Below are positions 15,001 to 30,000 of a DNA stretch of 64,000 nt, piece after piece (the stretch's first letter is position 1; the number at the start of each line of letters is the position of its first letter). Both the position numbers and the translations under genes were made by a program. Source of the DNA: Halichondria panicea (lineage: Eukaryota > Porifera > Demospongiae > Suberitida > Halichondriidae); assembly GCF_963675165.1 (NCBI RefSeq), contig NC_087382.1:7426315-7490314 (forward strand). Reading direction: 5' to 3'. The notes below the pieces were generated by a model. It did no database searches. It was not told the origin of the DNA and saw nothing but the letters and a program-made list of their open reading frames with translations.

Positions 15001-18000
15001 CTTATTACTGATGCAGATGATGGAACACCAGCATTATCAGTAATGGTGCCGGGAGCTAGTGAGATATAAGTATTATTTTCTGTAGTTCCAACACCGATAA
15101 TCTTAAGCATATTCACATCAAGCGGGGTGAGAGCGATCTGAATCACTGCTGATGAAACTTGAGTGAAAGTGCCCTCTGTTAGGGTGTAGTTTACATTGGC
15201 ATTGGTGAGGAGGTCTTGGAAGGTAATGCCAGTTACTAGCAGAGAGTCAGCTAGTACTGGTTCATCAAACATCAAGGTGAGTGTTTCATTGCTGAGATCA
15301 AAGTCAAAGCTCGAGAGTAAAGGAGAAATGATATCAGGATGGAAAATGTCCACAATACGTCCAGGAATTGCTTCATCGATTGGAGTTAGCAGATTTCCTG
15401 AAATATCTGCAATTGTCTCAGCGAAAGCAGTAATAAAACAGTTCCCTCTTTGAGTACAAATGTGTAAGCTGTCCCTAATGTTGAATAGATCGATTGGGTC
15501 TACGATGAACGAGAAGATATGGCTATTCTGTATGCTAGTGCTGATGCTTCCTGTCAGATTGTACTCTTGCGTGGGTCTGTCATGGAGACTTTGCAGCATG
15601 ATAAATTCTGGGTGGAATGAAGTAACATCTATTGTCTCAGAGAATTCCAAGACAATCTCACCACTGGACACATTGAAAGAAACAAATTGAACCAATTCAG
15701 GACTGGTGACATCGTTAGTGAAACTTCCCGGTTCATCTGGCCCAAAGGCAAACACTCCATGTCCAACCATGTCCATAGTGGTGTTTTCAGGGAAGCTGAG
15801 GAAACAGTCATTGCTCACATTGGATGTGCACAACGGAAGGAATTTGATTCCGTTCGAATCGGTTGAACTTAGTTCGATCTCCAGGACAGGACTATTTCCA
15901 GAAACAACTCGACTGTCAGTTAAACTGTAGTTGACTGCAGAAGAAACATTTGATTCCTGCAGGAATATATTCTGGATTATGAGTGTCGATGCTCGCATAG
16001 TTTCATCAAAGCTCAAGCTAATTATTCCAGTGTTGAAGTCAAAGTCATAGGAGAGGAGGCTAGGTCTAATGTCATCACCAATGAAACTTTCAGCAGGTTC
16101 AGCTCGTACAGATGTAACTGGGAAAAGACGATTGTTGTTCATGTCGTACACAGCATCAGAGGCTATGGTGAGGTAAGTTGATGATATTCCAGTAGCCAAT
16201 GAAGTCATTCTACGTATCTCATTTGCATCGTCAGAGCTCAACTCAAATACAATAACTGAATCGGGCACAATCGTAACCACAGTGCCAGCTGTGAGCTGTA
16301 CAGATTCAGATTGGCCACTCAAGACCTGTTCACTTTGATAACTGATTAGTTCTATCGTGAAGGTACTAACATTTACAGTTTCAGAGAACCTCAGTGTGAC
16401 GCGGTTGGTTGTAAGATCAAGAGAATGTCCTTCCAATGTAGGTCTGATATTGTCGGGCTCAAACTCTGCTGAAAATATAGCGTTATCAGTAGGTATAAGC
16501 ACACTCGATATTCCAGCAAAATCGATGACCATAGATGTAGCAGATGAAATGTATGTTGTCGCCTGTGAAACAGCAAGGTTGGTCATTGCCTTGACAGCAT
16601 TGGAGTCATTCCTGCTCAAGGAAATCATAATTATTCCATCAGAGAGTAGTGAAACTTCACCACCAGATAAAGTGTACATTGAAGTACTACCATTGGCAGA
16701 GTTCTGCAGTGTGATAGCCTGTAGATTAAATGATGTGAAGTTCACAGGCTCGGAGAAAGTAAGAAGAAGGATACCGTTATTTCCTGCTGTTAAATCCAAA
16801 ATGAAGCTTGTTAAACTAGGCGGAACAAAGTCAGCGGCAATACTGAGAGCCATTACAGCATTGGAAGCAGGTATTTCATTATTAGTATTCCCGTAAATGT
16901 CTTGAATGGAGCCCATTGGAAGAGTTAGGAAGGTGGTCGATGGAAATTGTCCAGTGGGTGGATTGAGTAAGATCATTTCAGCATCTAGAACATCAATGGT
17001 CAATATGACTTGTGGTGATAAGCCTGAAGTAACACTAGCTGTTAGTAGCGTGTAAGGAGAACCAGTACTGTCATTTTGGCTGGACTGAAGAGTTAGAACA
17101 CTTGAATCGAGGGATGTCCCATTAACCGTCTCAGAGAAGTAGAGTATCATTTCAAGTCCAGTGCCAACAGTATTTAGATCAAATCCCAACAGAACTGGTG
17201 AAGACAAGTCAGGCACAGTTAATTGAGGTGCTAAAGAGTTGACAGCAATAACCATGTTGTTGGCAGAGTCTTGCAGAGAAGCAGCTGTGAATGAAAGGTA
17301 TACATCACTGCTTACTTCATCCTGTAGAGACACTTTAAGCTGATTCAGATCATCATTGTCAAGAACAATTTGTATCTCAGTACCATCAGTGGTGTTGACG
17401 AATCCAGCATCACTTAGCGGTATTACAAGAGGTGGAATCAATATACGGCTGTTGATAGTGAACTCAGTGACTTGAATGGTATCAACAAGAACGACTTCGG
17501 AGAATGTGAGGAGAAGTGATCCAGAGTCAACATCAAGTGTGTAGTTAAGTAGCTGAGGAGGACTGAGATCAGGAATAATATTCGAAACCTGTAGAGCAAT
17601 ATTTGGAAAGATTGAAAGCACATCATTTCCACTCATGTCCATTATAGAGCCACCTTCTAGGCTCAGGAAAGTGTTGTCATTTGTAGTGCCTATCAGAGTG
17701 GCCAGCTGGAAGAAAGTTATGTCGGCAGGAGACAACTTCAATGTCAGTATGCTTGAATAATCTTCAACAACTGAGAATCCATCAGGATTCAGCTGGCGGG
17801 GTGGAGTCATTACTTGTTGCAAAGCATTTTGAGTGCTCTGAATAGTGATACCAGAAACATCAAAGGAGCTGGCATTGACAGTTTCAGTGAATGTTAGCAA
17901 GAAACTACCATCATTCAGATTGAAATCAAAGCTCTGAAGTTCTGGTCCGTTGAAATCAGGTGTGAAGGTGGAAACTTGGATGGCATTCTCACCTAGTAGT

Positions 18001-21000
18001 TCAAGTATGCCTTGGTTACTGAGGTCTAGAACAGCGTCAGAGAAAACAGCCAGGTAGGTTGTTTCATTTGAGGTACCTACAGTAGGGAGCGCCTTGATAG
18101 CATTTAAATCATCTACAGAGAGCTGCAATCGCAAGAAAGGACTGTCATCCAACGAATTAGTTCCATTTGTGAGTCGGAATGGTGTAACTGTTGACGAAAG
18201 TGAAGATAGAATTATGAAACTCTGGATTATTGTTGACACTCCAGATATCGATTCCGAGAAAGTGAGATCAAGAATACCAGCATTTAGGTCAAAGTCAAAT
18301 CTTATAAGTTGAGGAGGAGTATCATCAGGTGTTCCAGAAGCTGCTGGTTGAGCAGTATCTTGTAAAATAGCCACAACTGGATTCCCAGCGGTGTCCTCAA
18401 AGGCATTGGCACTAATGCTGATGTATGTGTTGTTGATGTTTGACCCGATATCGTCCAATCTTTCTTTGATGAAATTGAGATCGTTGTTGTCCATAAGATA
18501 AGTGAACATTATACTTGTTGTGTTTGGGCTGGAGGAACCGAGTGGAGATAGTTGCAGACTAATTGTGCCAGGCTCACTGCCATTCTTTCTGTTCTGAATA
18601 ACAATCTCCTCAGGACTAAATCGAGTAATGTTGATTGTTTCGTCGAAACTGAAAATCAATCCACCTTGATTAAGATCGAAAACGAAGGATAGCAGACTTG
18701 GAGAAGTGAGATCTCCAGTGTAGTTTGCTACTGGTATTGCTTGACTTACTTCAATGGACTGTAAAAGATTGAAGAAAAGATCTCGGACAACAAGACCACC
18801 AGTGCTCAAATACGAATCGCTTGGGCTTGTAAATAGACCAGGAGTTGCCTTCAAAGCATTCAAATTGGAAATAGAGAGGTTAACAAACAGAACGAAGTTG
18901 TCAAATGTAACTGGCATTGATCTGAAGCCTGTTACTTGCTTAGATACTGTTGATATGAGAGTGCCATCAGATGCACTGTGAAGAATGATCTGAGATGGAT
19001 CAAAGCTGGCTGGATCAATCGCATCATCAAATGTTAGGACAATTTGACCGAGATCTAAATCAAAAGAAAAGCCTTCCAATGTAGGTCTTGTGAAATCTGA
19101 GCGATATCCCTGTACCTGACGAGGCGCTGTTGCAGGATCAGTTAACACCGGGTTACCAGCAGGATCAGTGAAAGCATTCGCAGTGATCGAGATGTAAGAG
19201 TTATCTGGTGATCTTCCGAGGTCAGAAAGCACCTTAACATCACGGATGTCAGCCCTGGAGAGTGTAATGGCAAGCCTTGTACTCTGTGCATCAACTGATG
19301 TAACTGTACCACCAGTAAGTGTTACATTACTTCCACTAGAGACTGACGATTGGAGGGTTAAACCAGTAAAGTCAACATCTTCAGGCAGGACTGGTTCTGA
19401 GAAAGATAGCTGTAAAATTCCAGTGTTCATATCAAGTTCCACGAAGTTTAGAAGATCAGGAAAAATTGAGTCACGAGTGTAGTTTGATACATTCAATGCA
19501 GAGAGACCAGCCACTCTGGCTACCACAGTCAAACCAGCAATGTCAGTGATCATTTCCTCTCCGAATACAATGAATGTGTCATTGGTTCCAGTTGCGATCA
19601 TATTATTGGATTTTAGGTTGAACGAATCATCCTGTGACAACATAAATTCTACGACTGTTCCATACGTTGAAGTCAACAATCTGTTCAAAACAGGATCCAG
19701 GGTTATGCCTGCATTGGAGTCAAAAGTACCCTGGATGGTGATAAACTCTGGTTTGAAACTTCTGTAGTCAACAGTTTCATCAAAAGTCAATGAGAGTATA
19801 TCAGCAGTGAGGTCCAAGCTATAGGCGTTCAGATTTGGAGGAATCATGTCAGTCAAAAATCCAATATTTTCAAGTGCTCCTTCGAAGGTGGGTACAGCAG
19901 AATCAGTTAGTTCACGTGCAGGATTGCCTGCCATATCACTGATGAGGCTTGGATCAATTCTCACATAGCAGTTTTGGAAACCAGAGCATAGCATTTCCGG
20001 TTGTAACGTCTTGATTTGATTGAGATCTTCTGTACTGATGTTCACCACAGCTATTGGGCCATTGAAGCTAAGGGATGTCCCACTGGTAAAACTGAAAGAG
20101 AGGCCACCTGCCACATAGGAGTCATGCAAGGAAAGTCCAGATGCATTTAGAGAAGATATATTAACACTCTCAGAGAATTCAAGAGTGAGCGTACTTTGGC
20201 TGAAGTCAAATTCTCGGAAAGATACTAGGAAAGGATTGGACTCGTCAGGCATCAAATCACTTACATTAAGAGGACGGTTAGATGAGATAGGATCAACTTG
20301 GCTAACGAATATATCTTGCACTAGGAGACTAGTATGTGAGAGGTAACAGTTACTCGTAGATGTGCAAAAGTCTGTGTCCTCAAATATGAGGTTGATATCA
20401 TCCGTTGACAGTCTAAATTCAATATCAAGTGCTTCAGCAGTTGCTGTGATTAGTGTTGTGGCAACACTAAGACTAACACTGTTACCAGCACCTGTGGAGT
20501 TGCTATGAAGTGTGATGTATTCTGCTTGAAATGTTGAAAGATCGAGAGGTTCACTGAAATAGAGTGTGATATTGCCATCACTGAGGCCCAAGTCCCAGCT
20601 CAAAATTCTGGGAGGTGTTGTATCTTCAATGTAGAACAATACTTCCATTTCATTCTCTAAGATTCTATTTCCACTCGTATCTTCAACAGAATCGGTTGCA
20701 ATGAATACGATTGTTGTGCTTGAATCTCTAGCCAAATTTGGCATTAACTTGATTTGGTTCTGATCTTCCACAGACAGTTGTATGTCAACCCTCGAATTAT
20801 TTGTTGTAGTTTGAAGCCCTGATGTCAACGGGAACTCGGATTGAGCAAAACCAATGCTGCTCTTTAGTGCAATGGCAGTAACATCAAAAGAATTGATGTT
20901 TATGGCTTCCGTGAACAAAATTGTCAGTTGACCACTGTCAGCATCATATGAGAAGTAAAGTACTTGCGGTCTAAACGTGTCAATCCCGCCTGTACCACCA

Positions 21001-24000
21001 GTGATTGGGCCGACTGGTTGAACAAAGTTGTTGTTGTAGTCCAAGACAGATATGTTTCTGATTGATAGGAGGTTAGGATCTGGTGACACATTGGACAAAA
21101 CTGCTACATCATTGGAGCTGAGTGTGATATCGATGATATGGAATTGTCTAGGAGGATTGCCGGCTGTACTATCCGTTAGAAATACTGAGCTCATGTTGAA
21201 AGCTGAGAAAATCTCTGTTGCACTCACAATGAATGTGGAAACGTTTACAGCTTCATTGAAGGTCATTCTGATACTACCACCAGCAGGATCAATTACTAAG
21301 TCAGTAAGTTCAGGCCCAGTTGTATCTGAAATATAGACGGTCGGAATTGCATTAACTGTAGCAAAGCTTTCAACATTAGCAAAGTCAACAACAACACCTT
21401 CAGTCAGAGACAGTAGTGAACTATTGGCTGACACAGCAAGCGTAGGTTCAACTTTTATATTATTCAAATCTTCATCACGAATTTCCACAACAAGTGCTGC
21501 ACCATTGTCTATTGAGGAGACTAATGGAGGGAATAGAAATCTCACAATAGTCGGAGTTGATAGATCATCTGAAAAGGATACACGTGCTTCTCTAAATGGA
21601 TCACTTCTGACTGCCTCATCAAAGCTTAGGGTAACAGTTCCTTCGTCAAGATCAAGTTCGTATGAACGAAGAACAGGTCCAGTGTCATCACTCATAAATC
21701 TGGTAGCAACTTTTGCGTCAGTTTCGAGAATAGGGATTACAGATAAACCGCGTGTATCAGTGAACGCCAGGCTCGTGAAAGAGAGGTATGTGGATGTTCG
21801 AGACACGACTAAGGTTTCTTGAGTCTTGATTGAATTTAAGTCAGAAAATTCCAATTGTATAGTTACAATTTCAGAGTTATTGACAGTTGGAGCACCACTT
21901 TGAAGTGGGCGTGAGCCAACAACAACAGCCACATTAGATGCATCCTGGAGAGTGATTTGCTGGTAGACTATATCAGCCACTGAAACAACCTTCGTAAATG
22001 TCAACTGAAGGAGTCCAGCATCTAGATCAAATTCATAAGTGGATAGTTCAGCACTTGTAGCATCAGCTACAAAGTCAAATGTTGCTATAGGTAAAGCATC
22101 CTCTTGGAAAATATTGACAGCTGCATTACCACTAGTATCCAAGATTACAGAGCTATCAATTGCAAGGAAGGTGGTATCAAAACTTGCTGCAATAGAAAAT
22201 TGCTGCTGCAGATTAAGTATATCTTGCTCTGACATGTCAATTGTTACCTCTGTTCCATCAAGAACAGATCTTGTTCCTCCAGTCAATCTGAATGCTGAGC
22301 TAAGGGTGGATTCTGAAGCATTCTGACTATCTTGAAGAATGATTCCATTTATATTTAAATCAGCAACAGAAATTGTTTCATCAAATGTGAGGACTAGTTG
22401 GCTTACATTCACATTGAACGAGAAAGAAACAAGCTGTGGGCCAGAAATGTCTGCTGTGTATGATCCAACTGGTTGAGCCGCAGTGGTAGGTACAGCAATG
22501 ACGGGATTATTAGAGAGATCAAGCACGCTGCCCTCAGGGAAACTGAGGAAGGTATTAAATGAGTTCGTTGCCAATGTTCGCTGAAATTTAATGTTGTTCA
22601 GATCATCGATATCGAGAGCAATAGAAAGGGTGAACCCATCAGCTGAGACAACGATTGGGGCTATTGAAAGAGGTTTGGTCACTAAAGCAGCACCAACAGT
22701 ATTTTGCAATTGAAATTGATTGAATTGAAAGGTTGAAGCATTTGGGAAATCGTCGAATGTGAGATTCAATAACCCCACATTGAGATCTAGAGCATAATCT
22801 AGTAACTGAGGCATTACATCATCCTCAATGTACTGACGCACAGGAAGTCCTTTGCCGTCAGTAATAGCCAAAACATCTATACCCAGAGTATCATCAATTG
22901 CAGAAGCTTGCATAGTTATGAAAGTGTTATTCTCATTTGTCGTCAACCCTACGATTGATTTCAGTCCAAGAAGGTCGGAATTGGAGAGTTGTACAAATAT
23001 GGAGTATCCATTTGGGCTGGTTGTTTGGCTACCCATAGTGAGTCCATAGGTTAGACTCTGATCTGAGTAAACATCATTCTGAAATAAGATGGCAGTAGGG
23101 TTCCATGTTGAAGAATCCACAACGTCATTAAAGGTCAGTGTGAAAATTCCGAGATGCATGTTGAGATTAAACGATACCAGCTGCATTCTAACTGTGTCAG
23201 CAGAGACAACTGTGACTCGGTAGCAGTCAACAAAATCTAATTCATTAGCAACGACATCTTGGACTGTGTTTGCTGAAAGTTCAATATAGGTATTGTTAGA
23301 TGAAGTTGCTAGCTCCACATTTGATTTCACAGCAATAAGATCCTCAGGGTTTAGAGCAAATGTGAACATAGTTGCACGGTTGTCAATATTCTCAGGAAGA
23401 ATACCTCCTGTTAGTCGGTATTCACTTCCTCCTGTGCAATTTGACTTGATAAGGATTCCAGAGAAATTGAAAGTGGAAATAACGATAGGTTCATTGAAAG
23501 TTACACTCACTGTGTCTCTTTCTAGATCAAGAGCAAATCTGTTGAGAATAGGAGGTGTTTGGTCAGCCACATAAACCTCAACTGGCTTGCCAACAGTAGC
23601 CGCATTGATAGGATTGGCATTTGCTGCGAGGTCAAACACAGCTTCCTGTGAGACTGTAAGGAATGTGTCATCAGGGGAAGTTGCTAGTGGGGCAGCTTTG
23701 ATAGCGTTGGCATCAACAATTGTGAGATTAATCATGACAGTTACTGCGTCAATTGAGTAGATTACGCCTCCAGTTAAAGAATAGGATTCGGTTCCAATTG
23801 TGAGAGTGTCTACAGGTTGTAGAGTAAATCCCTCTGGCCTCAAAGTAGTGACATCAACTGGCTCGTCGAATATCAGTTCAAGCTGATTAGAATTGAGGTC
23901 CAAGTTAAAGTTTGAAAGCGTAGGACCAAGCTCATCAGTGATATAGCTGTTCACTAAAACACCTGGGAAAGTTAAAGAAACACCAGCAAATGGATTTTGT

Positions 24001-27000
24001 GCAATGTCAGTCACCAGTAGAGAGGGAGCTGTGATGTAGCAGTTGCCCCTGTAGCTGCAGATAGTGGTTTCTCTTTTAAGAGATGCTAAATCTTCATTGG
24101 TCAAGTTTACTAAAATTGATGTAAGTGAAAGAGGGGAAAATTCACCTCCTGTGAGAGTAAAGTGGTCAAAAGGTGGCTCAAACAAGTTTTGCAAGGTTAT
24201 ATTGCTTGGAGAAAATCTTTCGAAATCAATGGACTCAGAAAACTCAAGAATTATATGACCAGTCTCAAGATTTATTTCTACAAATGACTGCAAGCTTGGT
24301 GACATTGTATCAGCAGTGAAGTTGTTTACAGGCTCTCCATTGACAGCAATTATTGGAAGGCCAGTCATGTCAGAAACTGTACTGCTAGGGAATGTGATGA
24401 AACAATCATCACTTTGATCAGAGAAACAAAGGTCTCTTATACTCTTAATCACATTAAGGTCAAACTCGCTGAGAACGATGGTTAGGAGACTGTCTGGGAG
24501 TTGGTTGATTGAGCTGTTTGTGAGTGTATAAGAAACAGTAATTCCAGGAATTATCAATTGCACGCTCTGCAATGTGATCTGTGTTATATCCAGAGAAGAC
24601 ACATTAACTGTTTCTCCGAAGGAGAGAATCAACTCTCCTTGGTTCAGATTGAAGTCAAAGAACATAAGCATTGGTGATTCACTGTCTGATTCATAGATGT
24701 TTACAGACAATGCATTGCTCGAAGGCCTGTCAACAATCCTGTTATCGCTCATATCCACAATCAAATCAGCTCCAAAGGAAATATAGGTTTTTATGTTGGA
24801 AACAGCAAGATTGTCTTCTGCTTTAATCCTGTTGAGATCAACAATTGTGAGGTTGAATATCACGAGCGGTTGTACACTTGGGAAAGGGAAACCACCTGAA
24901 AGTTGCACAGATTGAGTTGGTGAGCTCATACTGCTCTGGAACGAAATCTCTTCGAAATTCAAATTGGACGAATTTACAGTTTCTGAAAATATGAGAGTTA
25001 CTAGACCAGTATTTAAGTCCAAATCAAAGGAATCCAGTGTGGGTCGTGTTATATCCTGCCTGAAGTTGTTTTCAGAAACTGGTTTAGGAGGTAGAATATC
25101 ATTTGGATTCAAATTTACATCAACAATTACTGCTTTCTCTAGATACAAGTAGGTGTTTGCAGCAGAAGTAGCCAAGGTATTAATGGCAAAGATAGAATTA
25201 AGGTCATCATTGCTTAACACAATCCTGATAGTGGAATCACTCAATACCACAACATTTCCACTTGTGAGAGTGAACGAACTAGAATTTAAGGTATCACTGG
25301 AAAGAGAAACTCTTTCGAAGGTGACACTAGGATCCACTGCTTCATTCCACGTTAGAGTGAGGAAGCTGTTGTCGAGATCAAGAGCATAGTCAATCAGCAC
25401 TGGAGGAGTTAGATCTGCTGTGTGTTCCAACACTTGCAGCGAATTGTTTGATGGGATGCCGACAAGAGGATTTCCATTCATATCCAGAACAGTGGAGGGA
25501 GTGATGGAGATAAAAGTGGTGGACTGTGATCTACCAAGTGGTGCTCTCTCTTGCAAAGCTGTGTAGTCATCAATTCCAAGAGTGATGAAGATCTGAGGAG
25601 AATCACCTGAAGAGCTAGTAGATGACATTAGAGTGTAGATTTCGAATGGATCTGAAGTCGACACATTAAGTTGCAATTGTACACTTCGTACCTCAAATGT
25701 GCTGGCCTGCACAGTTTCAGAAAAGTACAAGATGAGGCTGATTGGAGGATAGCTGCTCTCATTTAACAAAAGGTCAAATCTGTCAAGGGTGGGATCAGTA
25801 GAATCAGGGATATAAGTTGTGACGGGCCTGGCATTATCACTGGAAATCTGATCGACTTCGTTATTGTTGAGATCTGATACTAGGCTACTATCAAATGATA
25901 TATAGGTGTTTGTGGGTAAAGTTGCCAGGGTAGTTATCCTCTTAATCTCATTTGCATCGTCAGTGTTGAGAGTAATAATGATAATGTGATTATTATCACT
26001 GGGAATAAACCCACCAGTTAGTATGTACTGTGAGCCAGCAGTTGTGGATTCGCTCTGGAGAATAATTCTTTGAGGATCAAAGGATAATCGACTGACTGTT
26101 TCGGAGAAAACAAGAGTGAGCAAGTCGTTGGACAGATCAAGAGTGAAAGTGTCCAGAGCAGGAGGTGTAAAATCTTGTGTCACATCAGATGCCATCACTG
26201 CAGACTCAACGGGAAGGAACTCGATTGCATTACCATTCATATCAAAAACAGCGGACATGTTATGAGTTACAAATGTGTTCTCAGGTTCTGTGCCCAAGGC
26301 AGGAAAGCGCTTGATGTTGTTCAAATCACTGATGAGCAAAGAAATTGATACGATAATGGAATTTGCATCACTTCTGTCACGAGCATCAGTCAATGTAAAG
26401 GATATAATATTAGAAACATTCCTACTGCTGTGGAGAGTGAAAAGAGTTGGAACAAGAGTTGAAGCATTAACCGTTTCATCAAATGTGAGAACAAGTTCAT
26501 CGGCTCCGATGAGAAGTTCGAATGACTCTAATCTAGGTGGAGTTGCATCTTCAATATAGCCAGTTGCTCTTTGTGCCTGAGTTGGTGGAATTATCTGCAC
26601 ATTGTTCATTGCATAGTCCACAACCATTGCTGATGTAATGCTAATGTAAGTAGTTTCAAGAGATATACCAAGCGAGATTTTAGCTTTGATATCATTTACA
26701 TCCTCTGCTAGTAGGGAGATGGTGTGAATGATGCCTTCGAATGGATCAACAGTACCTCCAGTCAGTCCTCGATAGTCATTAGTACGAACGACTGATGGTG
26801 CATTTTGAATAGTAATCTCAGTTGGTGTTATTTCTGCTGAGTTAACACTCTCTGACATGGTCAAAATCAAGCGATTCCGGTTCAAATCAAGTGTAAAGTT
26901 TGTCAGTACAGGTGGAGTTGAATCTAAAACAAAGTCACGTGAAAGTTTCGCTTCGGCACTTGGTATTCCAATCAACTCATTCCTATTCATATCCAAAACA

Positions 27001-30000
27001 GCATTGTCATCGATAGAAATGTAGGTGCTAGCAACCGACACTCCCAGATCAGTAGATATTTTGATATTATTCAAATCTTCCTGAGTGAGAATGACAGAGA
27101 ACTCCACTTCATTTGTACTTACTGAGAGTACACCACCAGTAAGTGTGTAGGAGGTAGCCATTGCAATATCAATGTTATTTTGCAGCACAATAGCTGAAAT
27201 ATTAACGGTAGATGTGTTTACCGTCTCACTAAAGGATAAGATTAGCTCTCCAAGATTCACATCAAGATAAAAGCTTTCTAAAGTTGGACTTGTTGAGTCA
27301 GGTGTGAAATTGGCTGCTTGTCGACTGTTGGATGTCACAATTGGTGTAGTTGGGAATCCAGCTACATCATTTATAAACTCAGCAACCATGCTGAAGAATG
27401 TGTTGTTAACCTCAGTGGCTAGTCCAGTTCTCTTCTTAATCTCATTTAAATCTCTGCTGGTAAGTGTTATCACAGTCTCATACCCATTCATCATGTTATG
27501 TGCACCGCCAACTAAGGTGTACGTGTTACTGGTGTCAGTACCATCTCGAGTTCCAGTGAAGGTGAGTCGAGTTGGATCAACTAGCTGATTGTTCACTACA
27601 TCATCGAATGTCAGGGTAAGTTCTCCGTTGTTCAGATTTAGTGTATAGCTTGTCAGTACGGGAGAAGATGAATCTGGCTGGTAATTCAAAGCATTGACTG
27701 CCATTAGTACAGATACAGAAGATACATCGATGCGAGAAGTGTCCTGAATGGCTCCTGTAAGCATGGATATCCAACTACTACTTTGATCAACAGCAAGCTG
27801 ACTCTCGAGTTTGATTGCTAGTAGAGTATCATCATTAAAAGTAAAGCGTACAATTGTCTTTAAAGTGTCATCGTAAGTAGCTACACCAGATGAGAAATCC
27901 ACTGAAACGGCTGTGACAGATGAATCTCTCTCACTTTGAAGCGATAGTCTCTCTGGTATAAGACTATTGATCTCGACAGCTTCAGAAAATTGCAGTATAA
28001 GGAATCCCTCATCCATATCTAGTAAATCAAATGATTCAAGCCTAGGTGGCTGTACATCTGGTATGTACAATAAGACTTGCAGAAGTTCAAACTGAACATT
28101 AGTTGTGTTGATTGGATTAGCATTCGTGGAAACATCATTGACTAGATTTGATGTGAAATTCAAGAAAGTGTTATTCCTGCTTGTAGCTAATGTTGTGATT
28201 GCTTTGATGCTGTTGAAATCATTTTCTTCCAAACTGAATCTGAAAGCTACTGTTCTATCTGAACTAGTAAGACTCCTGCCACCTGTCAGAGTGAAAGTGA
28301 CCTGTCCATCCCTTGAGTTGGATATTGTGAGTTGCTGAAGGTTCGGTCCTAGAATTGGTTCGTCAAAGTACAAAGTGATGTCTCCGCTGTTGAAATTCAA
28401 ATCAAAATTTACTAGGCTAGGTGGTGTTTCATCTGTTACAAATGTTTGAGGCAGCCTTGTGGTATCGGTGCTAGTTTCTTCAACAACATTATTCATAGAA
28501 ATGTCTTGAATGAACTGAGATGTAAATCTCACCCAGCAAGTGTCTCTACCAGCACAAATTTGATTGATCTTTATTCCATTCAAATCTACAGTATTTAGTT
28601 GAATTGTAACTTCATCTCTGTCTGTTCCGATCACGGTACCACCAGTCAGAGTATATCTTGTAGCAGACGTGTGGCCAAGAAAGTCCAAACTTAGTTGTGT
28701 AAATTCAACAGTGCTCACACTAACAGTCTCACTGAATGACAGCACCAATATTCCAGTATCTAAATCAAAACTTCTAAACAAAACTAACTCCGGTGGTGTT
28801 CTGTCAACGCTAAAATTATCAATTGGTCGAGCATTAGTCTCGTTTATCTCAACTACTGCATTCCCAAATGTGTCAGTTAGAACAGTTGAAGGGAAAGATA
28901 TGAAGCAGTTGTCAACTCTTGTGCAGATGCCGTTTCGAGAAAGCTCGTTAAGATCAGCTTGGTTAAGCTGAATCGTGAAGTCATCACTGTCCATGCCACG
29001 AATCCCTCCAGTTAGTGACAGTGAGACCAAACTACCATCAATGTCTTGTTGTAGAGTTATCAATGTCAGATTAACTGAGTTGGAATCAATGGTTTCACTG
29101 AATTGCAATATTATTGTCTCGGTGTTTATATCCAGATTGAAAAACATGAGTATTGGTCGAGTTTGGTCAGGTGTGTACAACAAAACAGGCTCTCCAATAG
29201 TTGGCATTAGGGAGTTCCTGTTCATATCAAGAACAGTGTTAGCAGTAGCTTGAAGGTAAACTGAGTCTCTAGAAATTGCTAGACTACGTCGGGCCTTGAT
29301 CTCATTAACATCCTCAACAGAAAGCTGTAATTCTATCATTATGCCTGGAATAATGGATGGCAAGAAGACAGCAGTATTGGTAAGGGTATAAGATTCACGC
29401 GGTAAGGACAGAGAGCTGAGCAGTGTGATCTCGTTTAGGTCCAGTGAGGTTTCATTGATAAATTCACTAAAGTACAATGTTAAAATACCAGTGTTCATGT
29501 CCAATTCGAAGTCACTTATTTCTGGACCAGTTATATCTGGAGCATAGCCCATTACAGACTGTGCATTGGTTGAAAAGATGGAATCAACATTAAGTCCAGC
29601 CATATCAGCAATAGCCAAGCTCAAAATAGACAGATAAGTATTGTTGGAGTCAGTTGCTAGATCTGGCAATGATTTGATATCATTGAGATCCTGACTAGAC
29701 AGCATAATGTTGACCTCTGGATTGTTAACGGAGATGGAGGTACTAGTAGTTTTGAGTGTCACAGAGCTTGCAGTAGAATCAGATACGGATTGGATAGTTA
29801 TAAACCTGACATCAAGTCTAGCTACATTCACTGTTTCTGAGAAAGTGAGCGAAAGTATTCCAGAATTGAGATCAACACTGAATGTGTTCAGCGCAGGGTT
29901 TGTGACATCAGGTAGGAATTCAGATACAAGGAAGATAGCACTTGCATTCATGTAAACATTACCAGAAATATCTTCAACTGCATTGACTAGCAAGTTGAGG

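Larger units (their letters stand above)
14564..23160 (-). repeat. Super-repeat block 5 (23 units)
   Basis: Anchors near 23160 (marker unit), 22785, 22407, 22022, 21646, 21287, 20943, 20583 and 20200 (cysteine doublet), 19806, 19425, 19049, 18668, 18280, 17915, 17527, 17170, 16790, 16409, 16033 and 15667 (second doublet), 15293 and 14933. The unit at 14933 has a C-x7-C loop (14838-14864), so the last unit has gained cysteines both here and in block 4. Length is about 8.60 kb. Confidence 0.85.
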